A stretch of DNA of 43,685 nucleotides from Tissierella sp. P1 (lineage in GTDB: Bacteria; Bacillota; Clostridia; Tissierellales; Tissierellaceae), in the NCBI RefSeq assembly GCF_002266425.1, contig NZ_NPMN01000031.1, positions 1-43,685 of the forward strand. Direction: 5' to 3'. The notes below the pieces were generated by a model, which saw only the letters and a list, made by a program, of their open reading frames with translations, ran no database searches and had not been told where the DNA came from. Positions 1 to 7,957 of this stretch are shown here, one piece after another (within the stretch, counting starts at the first letter, position 1; each line of letters begins with the position of its first letter). Both the position numbers and the translations under genes were made by a program.

Positions 1-500
1 AGAAAAACAAAGAGATTATGGCAAGAAAGGAAGAGATAAAGAAAATAGTTTCCGACAATTCATCTAATGAAATTCCAACTGAGTTAAAACTATGGGATGG
101 AGAAGTTGTAAATGTAGTAGGACCATTAGAAAAGAATACATCCTTATTAGAAGTTCTGTACCCAGTAACATTTACCTTATCAATTGTAATAGCAGGTATA
201 TTAGTCTTTATAATGGTACTTCGTCGCTCGACGGATGCAGCGATTTTACGGATATTAGGTGTAAAGGAAAAAGAAGTGAGATGGAGTCTATTTAGAGAAA
301 ATCTTATACTGGTATTAATAGGAACAGTCATAGCGTGTATAACAGTATTTGCTATATCCATAAAATCTTATCCGATAGATTTAATGAAATATATAATGGT
401 AATAGGGGGATATATGCTAGGTACTACAGCAGGACTGATACTGGGTATAGGAAAGGTAACCAATAAAAAGCCGCTGGAAATGCTTCAGGTAAAAGAATAG
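1..500 (+). CDS. FtsX-type ABC transporter permease, C-terminal part (5' partial)
   Basis: The reading frame is open through the left window edge (codons from base 3), so the first ATG at 18 is internal and the gene begins outside the window. The visible ~165 residues hold a hydrophilic stretch followed by three strongly hydrophobic segments, with the sequence RSTDAAILRILGVKEKEVRW between the first two. That arrangement (TM, short basic loop containing an 'R.lGvk..e' motif, TM, TM) is typical of the C-terminal FtsX domain of MacB/LolCE/BceB-like permeases. The gene for an ABC ATPase of the matching LolD/MacB class starts 20 bases after the stop, behind a GAAGGGGGAAA ribosome binding site, so the two probably form one exporter or peptide-resistance transporter. 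The substrate cannot be told from this fragment. Confidence 0.75.
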   Translation, partial: KNKEIMARKEEIKKIVSDNSSNEIPTELKLWDGEVVNVVGPLEKNTSLLEVLYPVTFTLSIVIAGILVFIMVLRRSTDAAILRILGVKEKEVRWSLFRENLILVLIGTVIACITVFAISIKSYPIDLMKYIMVIGGYMLGTTAGLILGIGKVTNKKPLEMLQVKE

Positions 501-519
501 ATAGAAGGGGGAAATCAAT

Positions 520-1185
520 ATGGCAAGGTTAGAACTGGAAAATATTTTTTTATAGATATAAAAGTGCAGATAAAGATGTACTAAGGGATATTAATTGTAC
601 ATTTGAAGGAGGAAAATTAAATGCAATAGTAGGACCTTCTGGTAGTGGAAAAACCACTTTACTCTCTATCATGCAGGACTTGATGAACCTACCCAAGGAA
701 AAATCTCCATAAATGGCAGTGATTTAAAAGACATGGACTTAGATGAATACAGGAGAGATAATGTTTCAATGATATTTCAAGCATTTCAGTTATTCCCGTT
801 GCTTACTGCTTTGGAAAATGTAAGTTTTCCTATGGAATATAAGGGAGTACCTAAAGAAGAGGCAAGAGAAAAAGGAAAAACGGTGTTGGATTCCTTGGGT
901 ATAGATGGAGATAAGCTATCTCGCTACCCTTCCAATCTATCAGGAGGAGAACAGCAAAGAGTAGCCATAGGAAGGACATTAGCCACAGGGGCAAAGGTAA
1001 TACTTGCTGATGAACCTACGGGAAATTTAGATGATGAAAATAGTGATAAAATCATCGATATATTGAAACAACTAGCTCATCAACAGGATTTTTGTGTAAT
1101 CATAGTAACTCATGATATGGAAATCGCAGAAGAATCGGATCATGTATGGAGAATTAAGGATGGAACTATTGAGATGATAAAATAA
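520..1185 (+). CDS. ABC transporter ATP-binding protein (LolD/MacB class), two frameshifts
   Basis: Start ATG at 520, preceded by AGAAGGGGGAAATCAAT. The gene is about 222 residues once two shifts are repaired. Frame one gives MARLELENIF and stops at 553. Adding one T to the T7 run at 545-551 continues into a frame containing the Walker A motif GPSGSGKTT. A second shift near 673 (ATGCAGG where ATGGCAGG would keep the frame) leads to the remainder. The rest has the Q-loop (FQAFQLFPLLTALENV), signature LSGGEQQRVAIGR, Walker B VILADEPTGNLD and the H-loop VTHDMEIAE, all intact. It partners the upstream FtsX permease. Both lesions are single-base losses in homopolymers and every motif is preserved, so sequencing error is likelier than true decay. 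Confidence 0.8.
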
Positions 1186-1245
1186 AGATTTGGGAGAGAG
1201 TATCTATGCAAGTCTTTCTCCTAATATAATAAGCGAGGTTTTATT

Positions 1246-3066
1246 ATGTTTAAAGATTTTCGGAATAAATATAAAGATAATATAAAGGATTTTGTACAGG
1301 TATTCTCTTGGTGCATCAGTCTTTCTTGGAAAGTCTCCCCGATATATACATTGTTGAGAGTATTCTCGGAACTATTTAATCCTATATTAAATATAGTAGG
1401 TGCTTTTGTTTCAAAACAGATAATCAATTATATATCTGGATATACAGGGGGCTATCATAGCAGATACATATATAATCTTTTGATTTTGATGGCATTGATA
1501 GCATTGGTAAAAGTAATTATGATAAAGGTTCAAATATATACTAGAATGGTTCATTCAGAGGAATTAGATCAGTGGATGGTAAGAAATATGATGGATTTTT
1601 CTTTTGATGTAGATTTGGCTTATTTTGATGACCCCAATTATCAAGATAAGATTACATCAGCTATGAGGGATGGATCAATTCTTATTCAAGCCTTAGGGTC
1701 AAGTATTTCAGCTATATCTGCTGCTATATCATTTTTAATAGCTTTTATAATTCTCTCAAAAGAAAATATATTTTATTCCCTATTAATGATAGCAGTTGCG
1801 ATACCATCTGGAGCAGCCCTAAAATATTATACGGAATCTCTTTACGACTTAAGTTTAGACCAAATAGCAAATAGGAGAAAGCTATCTTATATTCAAAATA
1901 TTGCTTTTGATAGAAGATTTAGCCAAGATATGAGACTTTTTCAATCCAGCAAAATGCTTAAGGATTCTTATGACAAGCTATGGGGCAGACTATTTATTCA
2001 GCGTAAGAAAATTTTAAAAGAAAGGTCGAGAGTAACACTAATCTTAGATTTTTTACCTGAGATAGTCTTGGTTATCGTTAGCGGACATATTATTTTCAAT
2101 ATATTAGATGGAAAATTATTAATAGGAGATTATGTATTTTTAAGCGGATTATTAGGACAACTATGGTACTCTACATCGGGGTTTATAGCCTCTACTATGG
2201 AAATAGTTGAAAATAAGCTGAGGATGAATAATTATCAGTCTTTATTTAAATACATCAACAGAATCCAGGATGAAGGTGAATTGGAGTTAAATAAAGTAGA
2301 GAGTATTGCTTTTGAAAATGTTAGTTTTATATATCCACTTAGTGAAAAGTATGCCCTAAAAGATATTAGCTTCTATATTGATGCTCCAGAGCATGTAGCT
2401 TTTGTAGGGTTAAACGGTTCAGGAAAATCAACTCTTATAAAGCTGTTATTGAGATTTTATGAGCCGACTTCCGGAATAATTAAGATTAATGGCATAAATA
2501 TAAGCTTATACTCTATTAATTCTTTAAGAAAAGCTTTCAGTGTTTACTTTCAAGATATGAATAACTTTGCTTTTAGTATTAGAGAAAATTTTCATTTAAC
2601 AAATCCAAATGAAATAAATAAAGATGATGAGATAATAGAAGCGTTGGATAAATCCGATTTTATGGAAATATTAAGTTTAAATGATGCTGGATTAGATGCA
2701 TATATATCAAAATTCTTTACTTCAGAGGGTTTGATTTTATCAGGAGGACAAACACAGAAACTAGCATTAGCTAGGGTGTTATATAGAAAAGATACTATTC
2801 TTATTTTAGATGAAGTTTCTTCCAATTTAGACCCTAAGGCAGAGCATGAAATTTTTAATAAGCTACAGGAGATGACTAAGGGCAGATTAACTTTATTTAC
2901 ATCCCATAGACTTTCTAATTTATCTCTGGCTGATAGGGTTATAGTATTGGAAAAAGGTGAAATTATAGAGGATGGTAAACCAGAAAAACTATTAAAAGAT
3001 AATAAACGATATGCTGAGCTCTTTAGATACCAGCAAAAGAAATATATGGTAAAGGCCGAGGGATAG
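1246..3066 (+). CDS. Fused ABC exporter (membrane domain plus ATPase)
   Basis: 606 residues, start ATG at 1246 after a weak AGCGAGG site. The N-terminal ~320 residues hold about six hydrophobic segments of an ABC type-1 exporter membrane domain. No C39 peptidase domain precedes them. The ATPase domain starts near residue 345: Walker A GLNGSGKST, signature LSGGQTQKLALAR, Walker B ILILDEVSSNLDP (DEV in place of the common DEP), and H-loop LFTSHRLSNLS. Such half-transporters act as homodimers or with a partner and commonly export peptides or lipids. The protease gene starts 3 bases after its stop, so the two are co-transcribed. Lack of a C39 domain together with a separate protease next door fits export of a peptide trimmed by a separate enzyme, but no precursor peptide gene is seen in this window. 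Confidence 0.85.
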   Translation: MFKDFRNKYKDNIKDFVQVFSWCISLSWKVSPIYTLLRVFSELFNPILNIVGAFVSKQIINYISGYTGGYHSRYIYNLLILMALIALVKVIMIKVQIYTRMVHSEELDQWMVRNMMDFSFDVDLAYFDDPNYQDKITSAMRDGSILIQALGSSISAISAAISFLIAFIILSKENIFYSLLMIAVAIPSGAALKYYTESLYDLSLDQIANRRKLSYIQNIAFDRRFSQDMRLFQSSKMLKDSYDKLWGRLFIQRKKILKERSRVTLILDFLPEIVLVIVSGHIIFNILDGKLLIGDYVFLSGLLGQLWYSTSGFIASTMEIVENKLRMNNYQSLFKYINRIQDEGELELNKVESIAFENVSFIYPLSEKYALKDISFYIDAPEHVAFVGLNGSGKSTLIKLLLRFYEPTSGIIKINGINISLYSINSLRKAFSVYFQDMNNFAFSIRENFHLTNPNEINKDDEIIEALDKSDFMEILSLNDAGLDAYISKFFTSEGLILSGGQTQKLALARVLYRKDTILILDEVSSNLDPKAEHEIFNKLQEMTKGRLTLFTSHRLSNLSLADRVIVLEKGEIIEDGKPEKLLKDNKRYAELFRYQQKKYMVKAEG

Positions 3067-3069
3067 ATT

Positions 3070-4485
3070 ATGAAAATAGCTGTAATAGATGAAGGTGTAA
3101 TATCGGAATTTAAGGATGAATTAAATATAATAGAGGACTTGATTGTAAATGACAAGAACTTGGTGGTAAATAGGTCAGATGATATTCGAGAGATAACAGA
3201 CCATGGTTTTAATGTGTGCAAAATTATAAATTTATATGCTCCGGAAGCGGAGCTGGTGAGTATAAGAATATTTAGTACATTAGAAATGAAGACAAGTATT
3301 GAGGCTTTGATGGCTGCCTTTGAATACTGTTTGGATAAGAGAATTCCGATTATACATTTAAGTGGAGGTACGGTAAATCTTTCTGATGATTATCGTTTAA
3401 AAAATATAATTAAAAAGATTATAAATAATAATCAAATAATCGTGACAGCTCATAGTAATAATAAAGGTCTTTCTTTCCCAGCTGCTTATTTAGGTGTTTT
3501 TTCTGCTAGAGCTGGTGAATTGTTTAATTCTTATAATAATGTTAGAGATAGATGGGGATATAGCTTTTTGATGCCCTCTAAGCATAGAATAAATATAAAC
3601 AAAAATTTGAATTATGTTACCCAAATAGCCAACAGTTATGCAGCACCAGCCTTAACAGCAAATATACATAATATTATCAAATCTAATAACAGTAGTAAGT
3701 CAGCAACAATATTAAATGAATTAGGTGTGACTAATAATATGTTTCTATGTGAACATCCAATTTTTTTTGATAAGGTTATTATAATTAATCTAGATGGGAA
3801 AGTAATTCTAGAAGAAGCTCTACCCTTTGAGATTATAAATATATATAATGATATAATATTTGAAGCAGATGGTGAAGATTATGTATTTATCCCTCATAAC
3901 GATAAAGAGGTTAATGTTAAAAAGCTCAGAGGATTTTTAAATGCACTTCCTGTTAATGATAATATAATTCGTGTACTTTACTTAGGTATAATGGATGGTG
4001 ATATTGAGTCAATAATGAAATGTTATCCATTTGAATTTTGGTTGTTGCCAGCTGATGATACTTATCCAATTTGTGCTTCTAATACTCAATTAACTAATTG
4101 TGCTACTATATATTTCCAAGGTAATAAAGAGGTTGTGTACTATATCATGACTCGATTAAGAGATGCTTTCCTAGATGATGGGTTTAATTGTTTTGCTATT
4201 TCAGATTATTTAGAAGCTGCTTTATATGGCATATACTATTTTAAAGATTTAATTAACTCTATCAGAAGGAAGCAGTTAGAATATGTTTTTGAACCAGATG
4301 TTGAATTAGTATATCCCAAATCTGAATCTTGCAGAGAAATAGAGGATTCAATGTTAATTGAAGTTATGGAAGAATGTAATAAGATAAAGCTATCAATTAG
4401 TGTTGGAAATATCAAAGAAGAAGTAGATATATGCGGTGAAGAAGATATTAAAAAGCTGTTTGCTAAAATTATAAATATGGGATAA
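3070..4485 (+). CDS. Cytoplasmic subtilisin-like (S8) peptidase with unknown C-terminal domain
   Basis: 471 residues with no signal peptide. Residues 1-200 form a short S8 domain: D7 in VIDEG, H45 in TDHGFNVCKI, the substrate-binding HLSGG near 96-100, N130 in VTAHSNNKG (oxyanion hole position) and S189 in ANSYAAPA, which corresponds to GTSMAAP of subtilisins. The catalytic set looks complete. Residues ~205-471 are not a known protease part. Around 345-390 there is ATIYFQGNKEVVYYIM followed by LDDGFNCFAISDYLEAAL, which by eye resembles a degenerate P-loop-like domain as in DUF1611 or the clostridial peptide-maturation family TIGR04066. This is a weak suggestion only. Start ATG is 3 bases after the exporter stop. 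Role inferred: leader cleavage or maturation of a peptide exported by the neighbouring ABC proteins. Confidence 0.7.
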   Translation: MKIAVIDEGVISEFKDELNIIEDLIVNDKNLVVNRSDDIREITDHGFNVCKIINLYAPEAELVSIRIFSTLEMKTSIEALMAAFEYCLDKRIPIIHLSGGTVNLSDDYRLKNIIKKIINNNQIIVTAHSNNKGLSFPAAYLGVFSARAGELFNSYNNVRDRWGYSFLMPSKHRININKNLNYVTQIANSYAAPALTANIHNIIKSNNSSKSATILNELGVTNNMFLCEHPIFFDKVIIINLDGKVILEEALPFEIINIYNDIIFEADGEDYVFIPHNDKEVNVKKLRGFLNALPVNDNIIRVLYLGIMDGDIESIMKCYPFEFWLLPADDTYPICASNTQLTNCATIYFQGNKEVVYYIMTRLRDAFLDDGFNCFAISDYLEAALYGIYYFKDLINSIRRKQLEYVFEPDVELVYPKSESCREIEDSMLIEVMEECNKIKLSISVGNIKEEVDICGEEDIKKLFAKIINMG

Positions 4486-4549
4486 AATTTTAGATACGAG
4501 AATATAGAATATGGCAACTAATATAATACAACATATTACAAGGGGGAAG

Positions 4550-5098
4550 ATGAAAACGTTATATGCTAAAATAATCAAAAAAGCTATTTATATTTTGTTT
4601 ATTGCCTTTGTTCTAATATATACTATTCCATTTCCAATTAATAAGGAGTCTGATGCCGTGGAAATAAAACTGGATGATCCCGCCTATCTAGAAACACATA
4701 AGATTTATATTTCAGGAAAATATAGATTAAATCTATTTACAGACAATACTTTTCAAGGTGAAATTTCTGTTCCTGAATATGAATTAACCTCTAATGAAAT
4801 GGAAAGGCTACAATTTATAAAAGGTATAGATCATGAATCGCCATTAGTATATACTTACAAAGAGGGTGTTGATACTGATGGACGTCTAATCACAAAATAC
4901 TATCATTTTGGAAAGATTGTGTCTAGGCCGCTTTTGTATAGAATGGTGATAGTGTTATATGAACAGTATGAAGGTAAAGATGGTGACTATGGTGGACACT
5001 TCAACAATAATACAGGCCATTGTATTGTTCCATTTGTAAGTGATCGTGAAGAAGCCTTGAAAATATTGGAGAAATATGATATACTCCCATCTAAATAG
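4550..5098 (+). CDS. Membrane-anchored hypothetical protein
   Basis: 182 residues from ATG 4550, chosen because ACAAGGGGGAAG lies directly before it. An in-frame ATG at 4511 would place this ribosome binding site inside the gene. The N-terminus (KTLYAKIIKKAIYILF then AFVLIYTIPF) is a basic stretch plus one membrane segment, so the remaining ~150 residues should lie outside the cell. The exported part has no motif that I recognise. It contains a conserved-looking GHCIVPFV segment near the C-terminus followed by a helix (DREEALKILEKY). It follows the protease gene by 64 bases in the same direction and ends at a strong terminator, so it may be the last gene of the peptide cluster (for example an accessory or immunity protein), but nothing in the sequence proves this. 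Confidence 0.55.
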   Translation: MKTLYAKIIKKAIYILFIAFVLIYTIPFPINKESDAVEIKLDDPAYLETHKIYISGKYRLNLFTDNTFQGEISVPEYELTSNEMERLQFIKGIDHESPLVYTYKEGVDTDGRLITKYYHFGKIVSRPLLYRMVIVLYEQYEGKDGDYGGHFNNNTGHCIVPFVSDREEALKILEKYDILPSK

Positions 5099-5107
5099 TA
5101 ATAAACA

Positions 5108-5153
5108 AAATCCCCTGCAAAGATCCTTTATAAAGAGTCCTTGCAGGGGATTT
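5108..5153. terminator. Bidirectional rho-independent terminator
   Basis: AAATCCCCTGCAA at 5108-5120 pairs with TTGCAGGGGATTT at 5141-5153. A small palindrome (CTTTATAAAG) sits in the loop. It lies between the converging genes at 4550-5098 (plus) and 5155-5625 (minus) and can serve both. Confidence 0.85.
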
Positions 5154-5154
5154 C

Positions 5155-5625
5155 TTATTCCCAGTCCTTACAAACATCTATCCATTTACAGCTTTTAGAT
5201 ATTCTTTCCAACTCATCTAAATTAAGTTCAATAGCAGAATTGCTGCTGCCACAGGCAGGAAACATCGTAGGAAATCTTCTCATAGAATCATCTAGATATA
5301 CTTTTACATTGTCAGGCAGAGCAAAGGGGCATACACCTCCGACCTCATGACCTGTAAAGCTTACGGTATCCTCTGGAGATAACATTTTGGGCTTAAAATT
5401 AAATTCACTTTTAAACTTTTTGTTGTCAACCTTTGCGTCTCCTGCAACTACTACAATCATGGCTCTATCTCCATCATAGAAGGATAGAGATTTTGCGATT
5501 CTTGCTTCTTCAGTACCCAAAGCAATTGCTGCCAATTGAACTGTAGCAGTTGATTGTTCCATTTCGAGAACATCTTTATCCTTATTGAATTGCTTTAAAT
5601 ATTCTTTTACTTTTTCTATAGACAT
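5155..5625 (-). CDS. YbaK/EbsC family aminoacyl-tRNA deacylase
   Basis: 156 residues on the minus strand. The start ATG at 5625 is preceded by AGGAGTAACGGAAAA. Family features: the N-terminal amphipathic helix, STATVQLAAIALGTEEARIAKSL with the conserved lysine in the 'iaKsl' segment, VAGDAKVDNKKFK, TGHEVGGVCPFAL and FPACGSSNSAIELNLDEL. YbaK/ProX-type proteins hydrolyse mischarged aminoacyl-tRNA (usually Cys- or Ala-tRNA-Pro) in trans in the cytoplasm. This one is of the free-standing type with no ProRS fusion. It has its own promoter (see 5664-5692) and is separated from psuG by a terminator, so it is a single-gene unit. Family membership is clear, the exact substrate is not. Confidence 0.88.
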   Translation of the reverse strand: MSIEKVKEYLKQFNKDKDVLEMEQSTATVQLAAIALGTEEARIAKSLSFYDGDRAMIVVVAGDAKVDNKKFKSEFNFKPKMLSPEDTVSFTGHEVGGVCPFALPDNVKVYLDDSMRRFPTMFPACGSSNSAIELNLDELERISKSCKWIDVCKDWE

Positions 5626-5663
5626 TTTTCCGTTACTCCTCTAAATTATTAAGTATTTCAACC

Positions 5664-5692
5664 ATAATACAGCAAATCCTAAAAAAAATCAA
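5664..5692 (-). promoter_or_regulatory. Sigma-A promoter of the ybaK-like gene
   Basis: On the minus strand TTGATT (5692-5687), a 17-base spacer, then TATTAT (5669-5664), about 40 bases before the start codon at 5625. Confidence 0.6.
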
Positions 5693-5734
5693 GTTTAAGT
5701 AAAAATAAAAGACTCCATATGTCCAAATAAAAAA

Positions 5735-5767
5735 GGATGGTTCTTCTGCACTATAGAAGAATCATCC
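5735..5767 (-). terminator. Terminator of psuK-psuG
   Basis: GGATGATTCTTCT on the minus strand pairs with AGAAGAACCATCC (one G-U pair), followed by TTTTTTATTTGG. It sits just after the psuG stop codon. Confidence 0.85.
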
Positions 5768-5782
5768 GCTCGTGTCATATAT

Positions 5783-6706
5783 CTATAATTTACATAATTC
5801 AGATGCTATTTGCGCTCCTAGCTTTACATTGTTATATACCAATTGAATATTTGCTGTAAGACTTTTGCCTTCTGTTAGTTTCTGAATTTTATCAAGTAAA
5901 TAAGGGGTTGTTTCCTTTCCTTTGATACCAAGTTTTTCTGCTTCTACAATTGCATCATTTATAGCATTATTTATATATGAATAATCCATAGCATATTCTA
6001 TAGGAATAGGGTTGGCAATTACCATAGAGCCTTTCATATTTAAATTTTCCTTTGCCTTTAAAGCTCTTGCAATTTCATCAGGAGTATCCATTCTATAATT
6101 TACTTTAAATCCACTTTCTCTAGTATAAAATGCAGGGAGATCATCTGTTTGATAGCCAATAACAGGAACACCTTTGGTTTCTAGATATTCCATAGTTAAA
6201 CCAAGGTCCAAAATGGATTTTGCTCCAGCACATACAACGGCTACCTCAGTATTAGAGAGTTCCTCGAGGTCAGCAGAAATATCCATAGTTATCTCTGCAC
6301 CTCGATGAACTCCGCCAATTCCACCTGTAGCAAAAACTTTTATTCCGGCAAGAGAAGCGATTATCATTGTAGCGGCAACAGTTGTGGCACCATCTTCTTT
6401 CCTTGAAACAAGAATGGGAATATCCCTTCTGCTGGCTTTTGTTACGTTAAGTCCTTTTTTACCAAGATGGTCAATTTCCTCATGAGTAATACCTACAGTA
6501 AGTTTTCCTCCTATTATAGCAATAGTTGCAGGGATGGCTCCATTTTCCCTAACTATCTTTTCAACTGTTAGAGCTGTCTCTACATTCTGAGGATAAGGCA
6601 TGCCATGGGATATAATAGTAGATTCTAATGCTACTACAGGTCTATTTTCATCAATAGCCTTTTGTACTTCAGGATTTATTACTAAAATATCTTTTAAATT
6701 CATCAT
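5783..6706 (-). CDS. psuG: Pseudouridine-5'-phosphate glycosidase
   Basis: 307 residues, the usual length. PsuG cleaves pseudouridine 5'-phosphate to uracil and ribose 5-phosphate using a metal ion and a catalytic lysine. The family signatures are plain: VVALESTIISHGMPYPQN near the N-terminus, GKKGLNVTKASRRDI, ATGGIGGVHRGAEITMDIS, VVCAGAKSILDLG, and YTRESGFKVNYRMD. Start: minus-strand GGAGGCAAT precedes two tandem ATG codons (6706 and 6703). The gene overlaps the 3' end of the kinase gene by 38 bases, so the two are translated from one mRNA. Together they make the two-step pseudouridine salvage route. A terminator follows directly. Confidence 0.95.
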   Translation of the reverse strand: MMNLKDILVINPEVQKAIDENRPVVALESTIISHGMPYPQNVETALTVEKIVRENGAIPATIAIIGGKLTVGITHEEIDHLGKKGLNVTKASRRDIPILVSRKEDGATTVAATMIIASLAGIKVFATGGIGGVHRGAEITMDISADLEELSNTEVAVVCAGAKSILDLGLTMEYLETKGVPVIGYQTDDLPAFYTRESGFKVNYRMDTPDEIARALKAKENLNMKGSMVIANPIPIEYAMDYSYINNAINDAIVEAEKLGIKGKETTPYLLDKIQKLTEGKSLTANIQLVYNNVKLGAQIASELCKL

Positions 6707-7634
6707 ATTGCCTCCAATTATTTTCCATTATATTTTCAATATTTTGTGCTGATATATCTTTTGATACTGTTTGATTTGATCTTACACAAATATAAGATGC
6801 GGCTAGGCCGGCTTTAGCTGATTTTTCTAAATCAAAATCCTTTAAATACGCCCAAGCAACAGCAGCTATATAACTATCACCTGCTCCAGTAGTATTGATT
6901 ATTTCAGTTGGTATAGGTAAGATACTTCCTTTAATAGTCCCATCAGTATAGTATACACCCCTAGCACCTAAAGACACAAACAGTCTTTTAATACCTTTTT
7001 TAAGGATAATACTAGTTGCCTTTTCTAAATCTTCTGCGGTGATAATTTTCATATTAGAAAGAATTTCTGCTTCTATAATATTAGGTTTTAAGGTATGAAC
7101 GTTACGAATAGAATCTTTGATTTTTTCAGTCTTTTTAGTAGAAACGGTATCAAGAAATATAGGAACTTTAGAATTATCCATTAGATATTCCAATGACTCT
7201 TCAGGGATGTTAGTGTCTACTACACATGCTGCTCCGCCATTGATTATTTCAAGCTTTTTTTCTAAATAACTGGGAGTTATATATTTGTAAATCTCCATAT
7301 CAGAAATGGCTACTTGCATTTCACCTAATTCATTATTAATACAAATATAAGTAGAAGTTCGTTCATTAGGCATAATCTGAGAATGTTCTAAGCTAATATT
7401 AAGTTCCTTACAGCTATCTTCTATTTCACGAGAATAACTATCATTTCCTAATACAGTTATAAATTCTATATTGACTCCTAATCTACTAAGGTTTTCAGCA
7501 ATATTTCTTGCAACTCCACCTAATGTCAATGTTGTTCTACCTGGATTGGAATCATTGGGAGTTAAATTATAATAGGGTGTACCTATAATATCAATATTGG
7601 CACCACCAATAACAGACACATATTGTCTTTCCAT
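6669..7634 (-). CDS. psuK: Pseudouridine kinase (PfkB family)
   Basis: 321 residues. PfkB-fold kinase: N-terminal VIGGANIDIIG, then DSNPGRTTLTLGGVARNIAENL (the SNPG and GGVaRNiAeNL pattern typical of pseudouridine kinases), and the C-terminal signature NTTGAGDSYIAAVAWAY with the catalytic Asp in GAGD. It phosphorylates pseudouridine so that PsuG, encoded downstream with a 38-base overlap, can split it. The start ATG at 7634 follows AGGAGGTAGGTAAATAG. A good sigma-A promoter lies 38-66 bases upstream. No uridine-type permease is joined to the pair. The nearest candidate importer is the YjiH-type protein at 7958-9424, in a separate sigma-54 unit, and the BMP-type ABC system at 34831-39466. Confidence 0.93.
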   Translation of the reverse strand: MERQYVSVIGGANIDIIGTPYYNLTPNDSNPGRTTLTLGGVARNIAENLSRLGVNIEFITVLGNDSYSREIEDSCKELNISLEHSQIMPNERTSTYICINNELGEMQVAISDMEIYKYITPSYLEKKLEIINGGAACVVDTNIPEESLEYLMDNSKVPIFLDTVSTKKTEKIKDSIRNVHTLKPNIIEAEILSNMKIITAEDLEKATSIILKKGIKRLFVSLGARGVYYTDGTIKGSILPIPTEIINTTGAGDSYIAAVAWAYLKDFDLEKSAKAGLAASYICVRSNQTVSKDISAQNIENIMENNWRQYDEFKRYFSNKS

Positions 7635-7671
7635 CTATTTACCTACCTCCTGAATACCATAATATATCTTT

Positions 7672-7700
7672 ATAGTAAACTTAGTATCTAAGATTGTCAA
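7672..7700 (-). promoter_or_regulatory. Sigma-A promoter of psuK-psuG
   Basis: Minus strand: consensus TTGACA (7700-7695), 17-base spacer, TACTAT (7677-7672). Located 38 bases before the psuK start codon. Confidence 0.7.
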
Positions 7701-7740
7701 CGGCTTACAAATGGATTTGTGAGAAAAAATAAAGAAGTAA

Positions 7741-7887
7741 ATTGGATTTTCTGAAATAAGAACTAAAATCAAAATAAAATCCAATTCTTCAGAAGAAGAA
7801 TTCGATTTTATAGATAGAACCTGCCCAGTTCAAGACACTATGACAAATTCACCTACTATGAAAACTGAGTTTGTTGTAGAGAAATAA
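7741..7887 (+). pseudogene. Probable C-terminal remnant of an OsmC-like protein
   Basis: A 48-codon open stretch on the plus strand without a start codon, closed upstream by TAA. It ends in EEEFDFIDRTCPVQDTMT and then NSPTMKTEFVVEK before TAA at 7885-7887. The 'CPV..T..n...v...e' pattern at the C-terminus matches OsmC/YhfA-type peroxide-detoxifying proteins, whose second catalytic Cys lies in this segment. No upstream part of such a gene is present. It occupies most of the 323-base gap between psuK and the yjiH-like gene. The match was made by eye. If wrong, this gap holds only the psuK promoter, this stretch, and the terminator at 7913-7942. Confidence 0.45.
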
Positions 7888-7912
7888 GAGTTAGATAAAT
7901 GGTATAAAATAT

Positions 7913-7942
7913 AAGGTGGAGTATACTGATAAGCTCCACCTT
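7913..7942 (-). terminator. Terminator of the ureohydrolase-yjiH unit
   Basis: AAGGTGGAG (7913-7921) and CTCCACCTT (7934-7942) form a 9-bp stem with a 12-base loop just after the minus-strand stop at 7958. The following U-tract is short and mixed (TTATATTTTAT). Confidence 0.65.
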
Positions 7943-7957
7943 TATCTATTCTAATAT

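Noticed and set aside
7740..7786. Terminator or attenuator hairpin (AATTGGATTTT / AAAATCCAATT)
   Set aside because: The 25-base loop and lack of T-run make it weak, and the bases fall in the possible OsmC relic.
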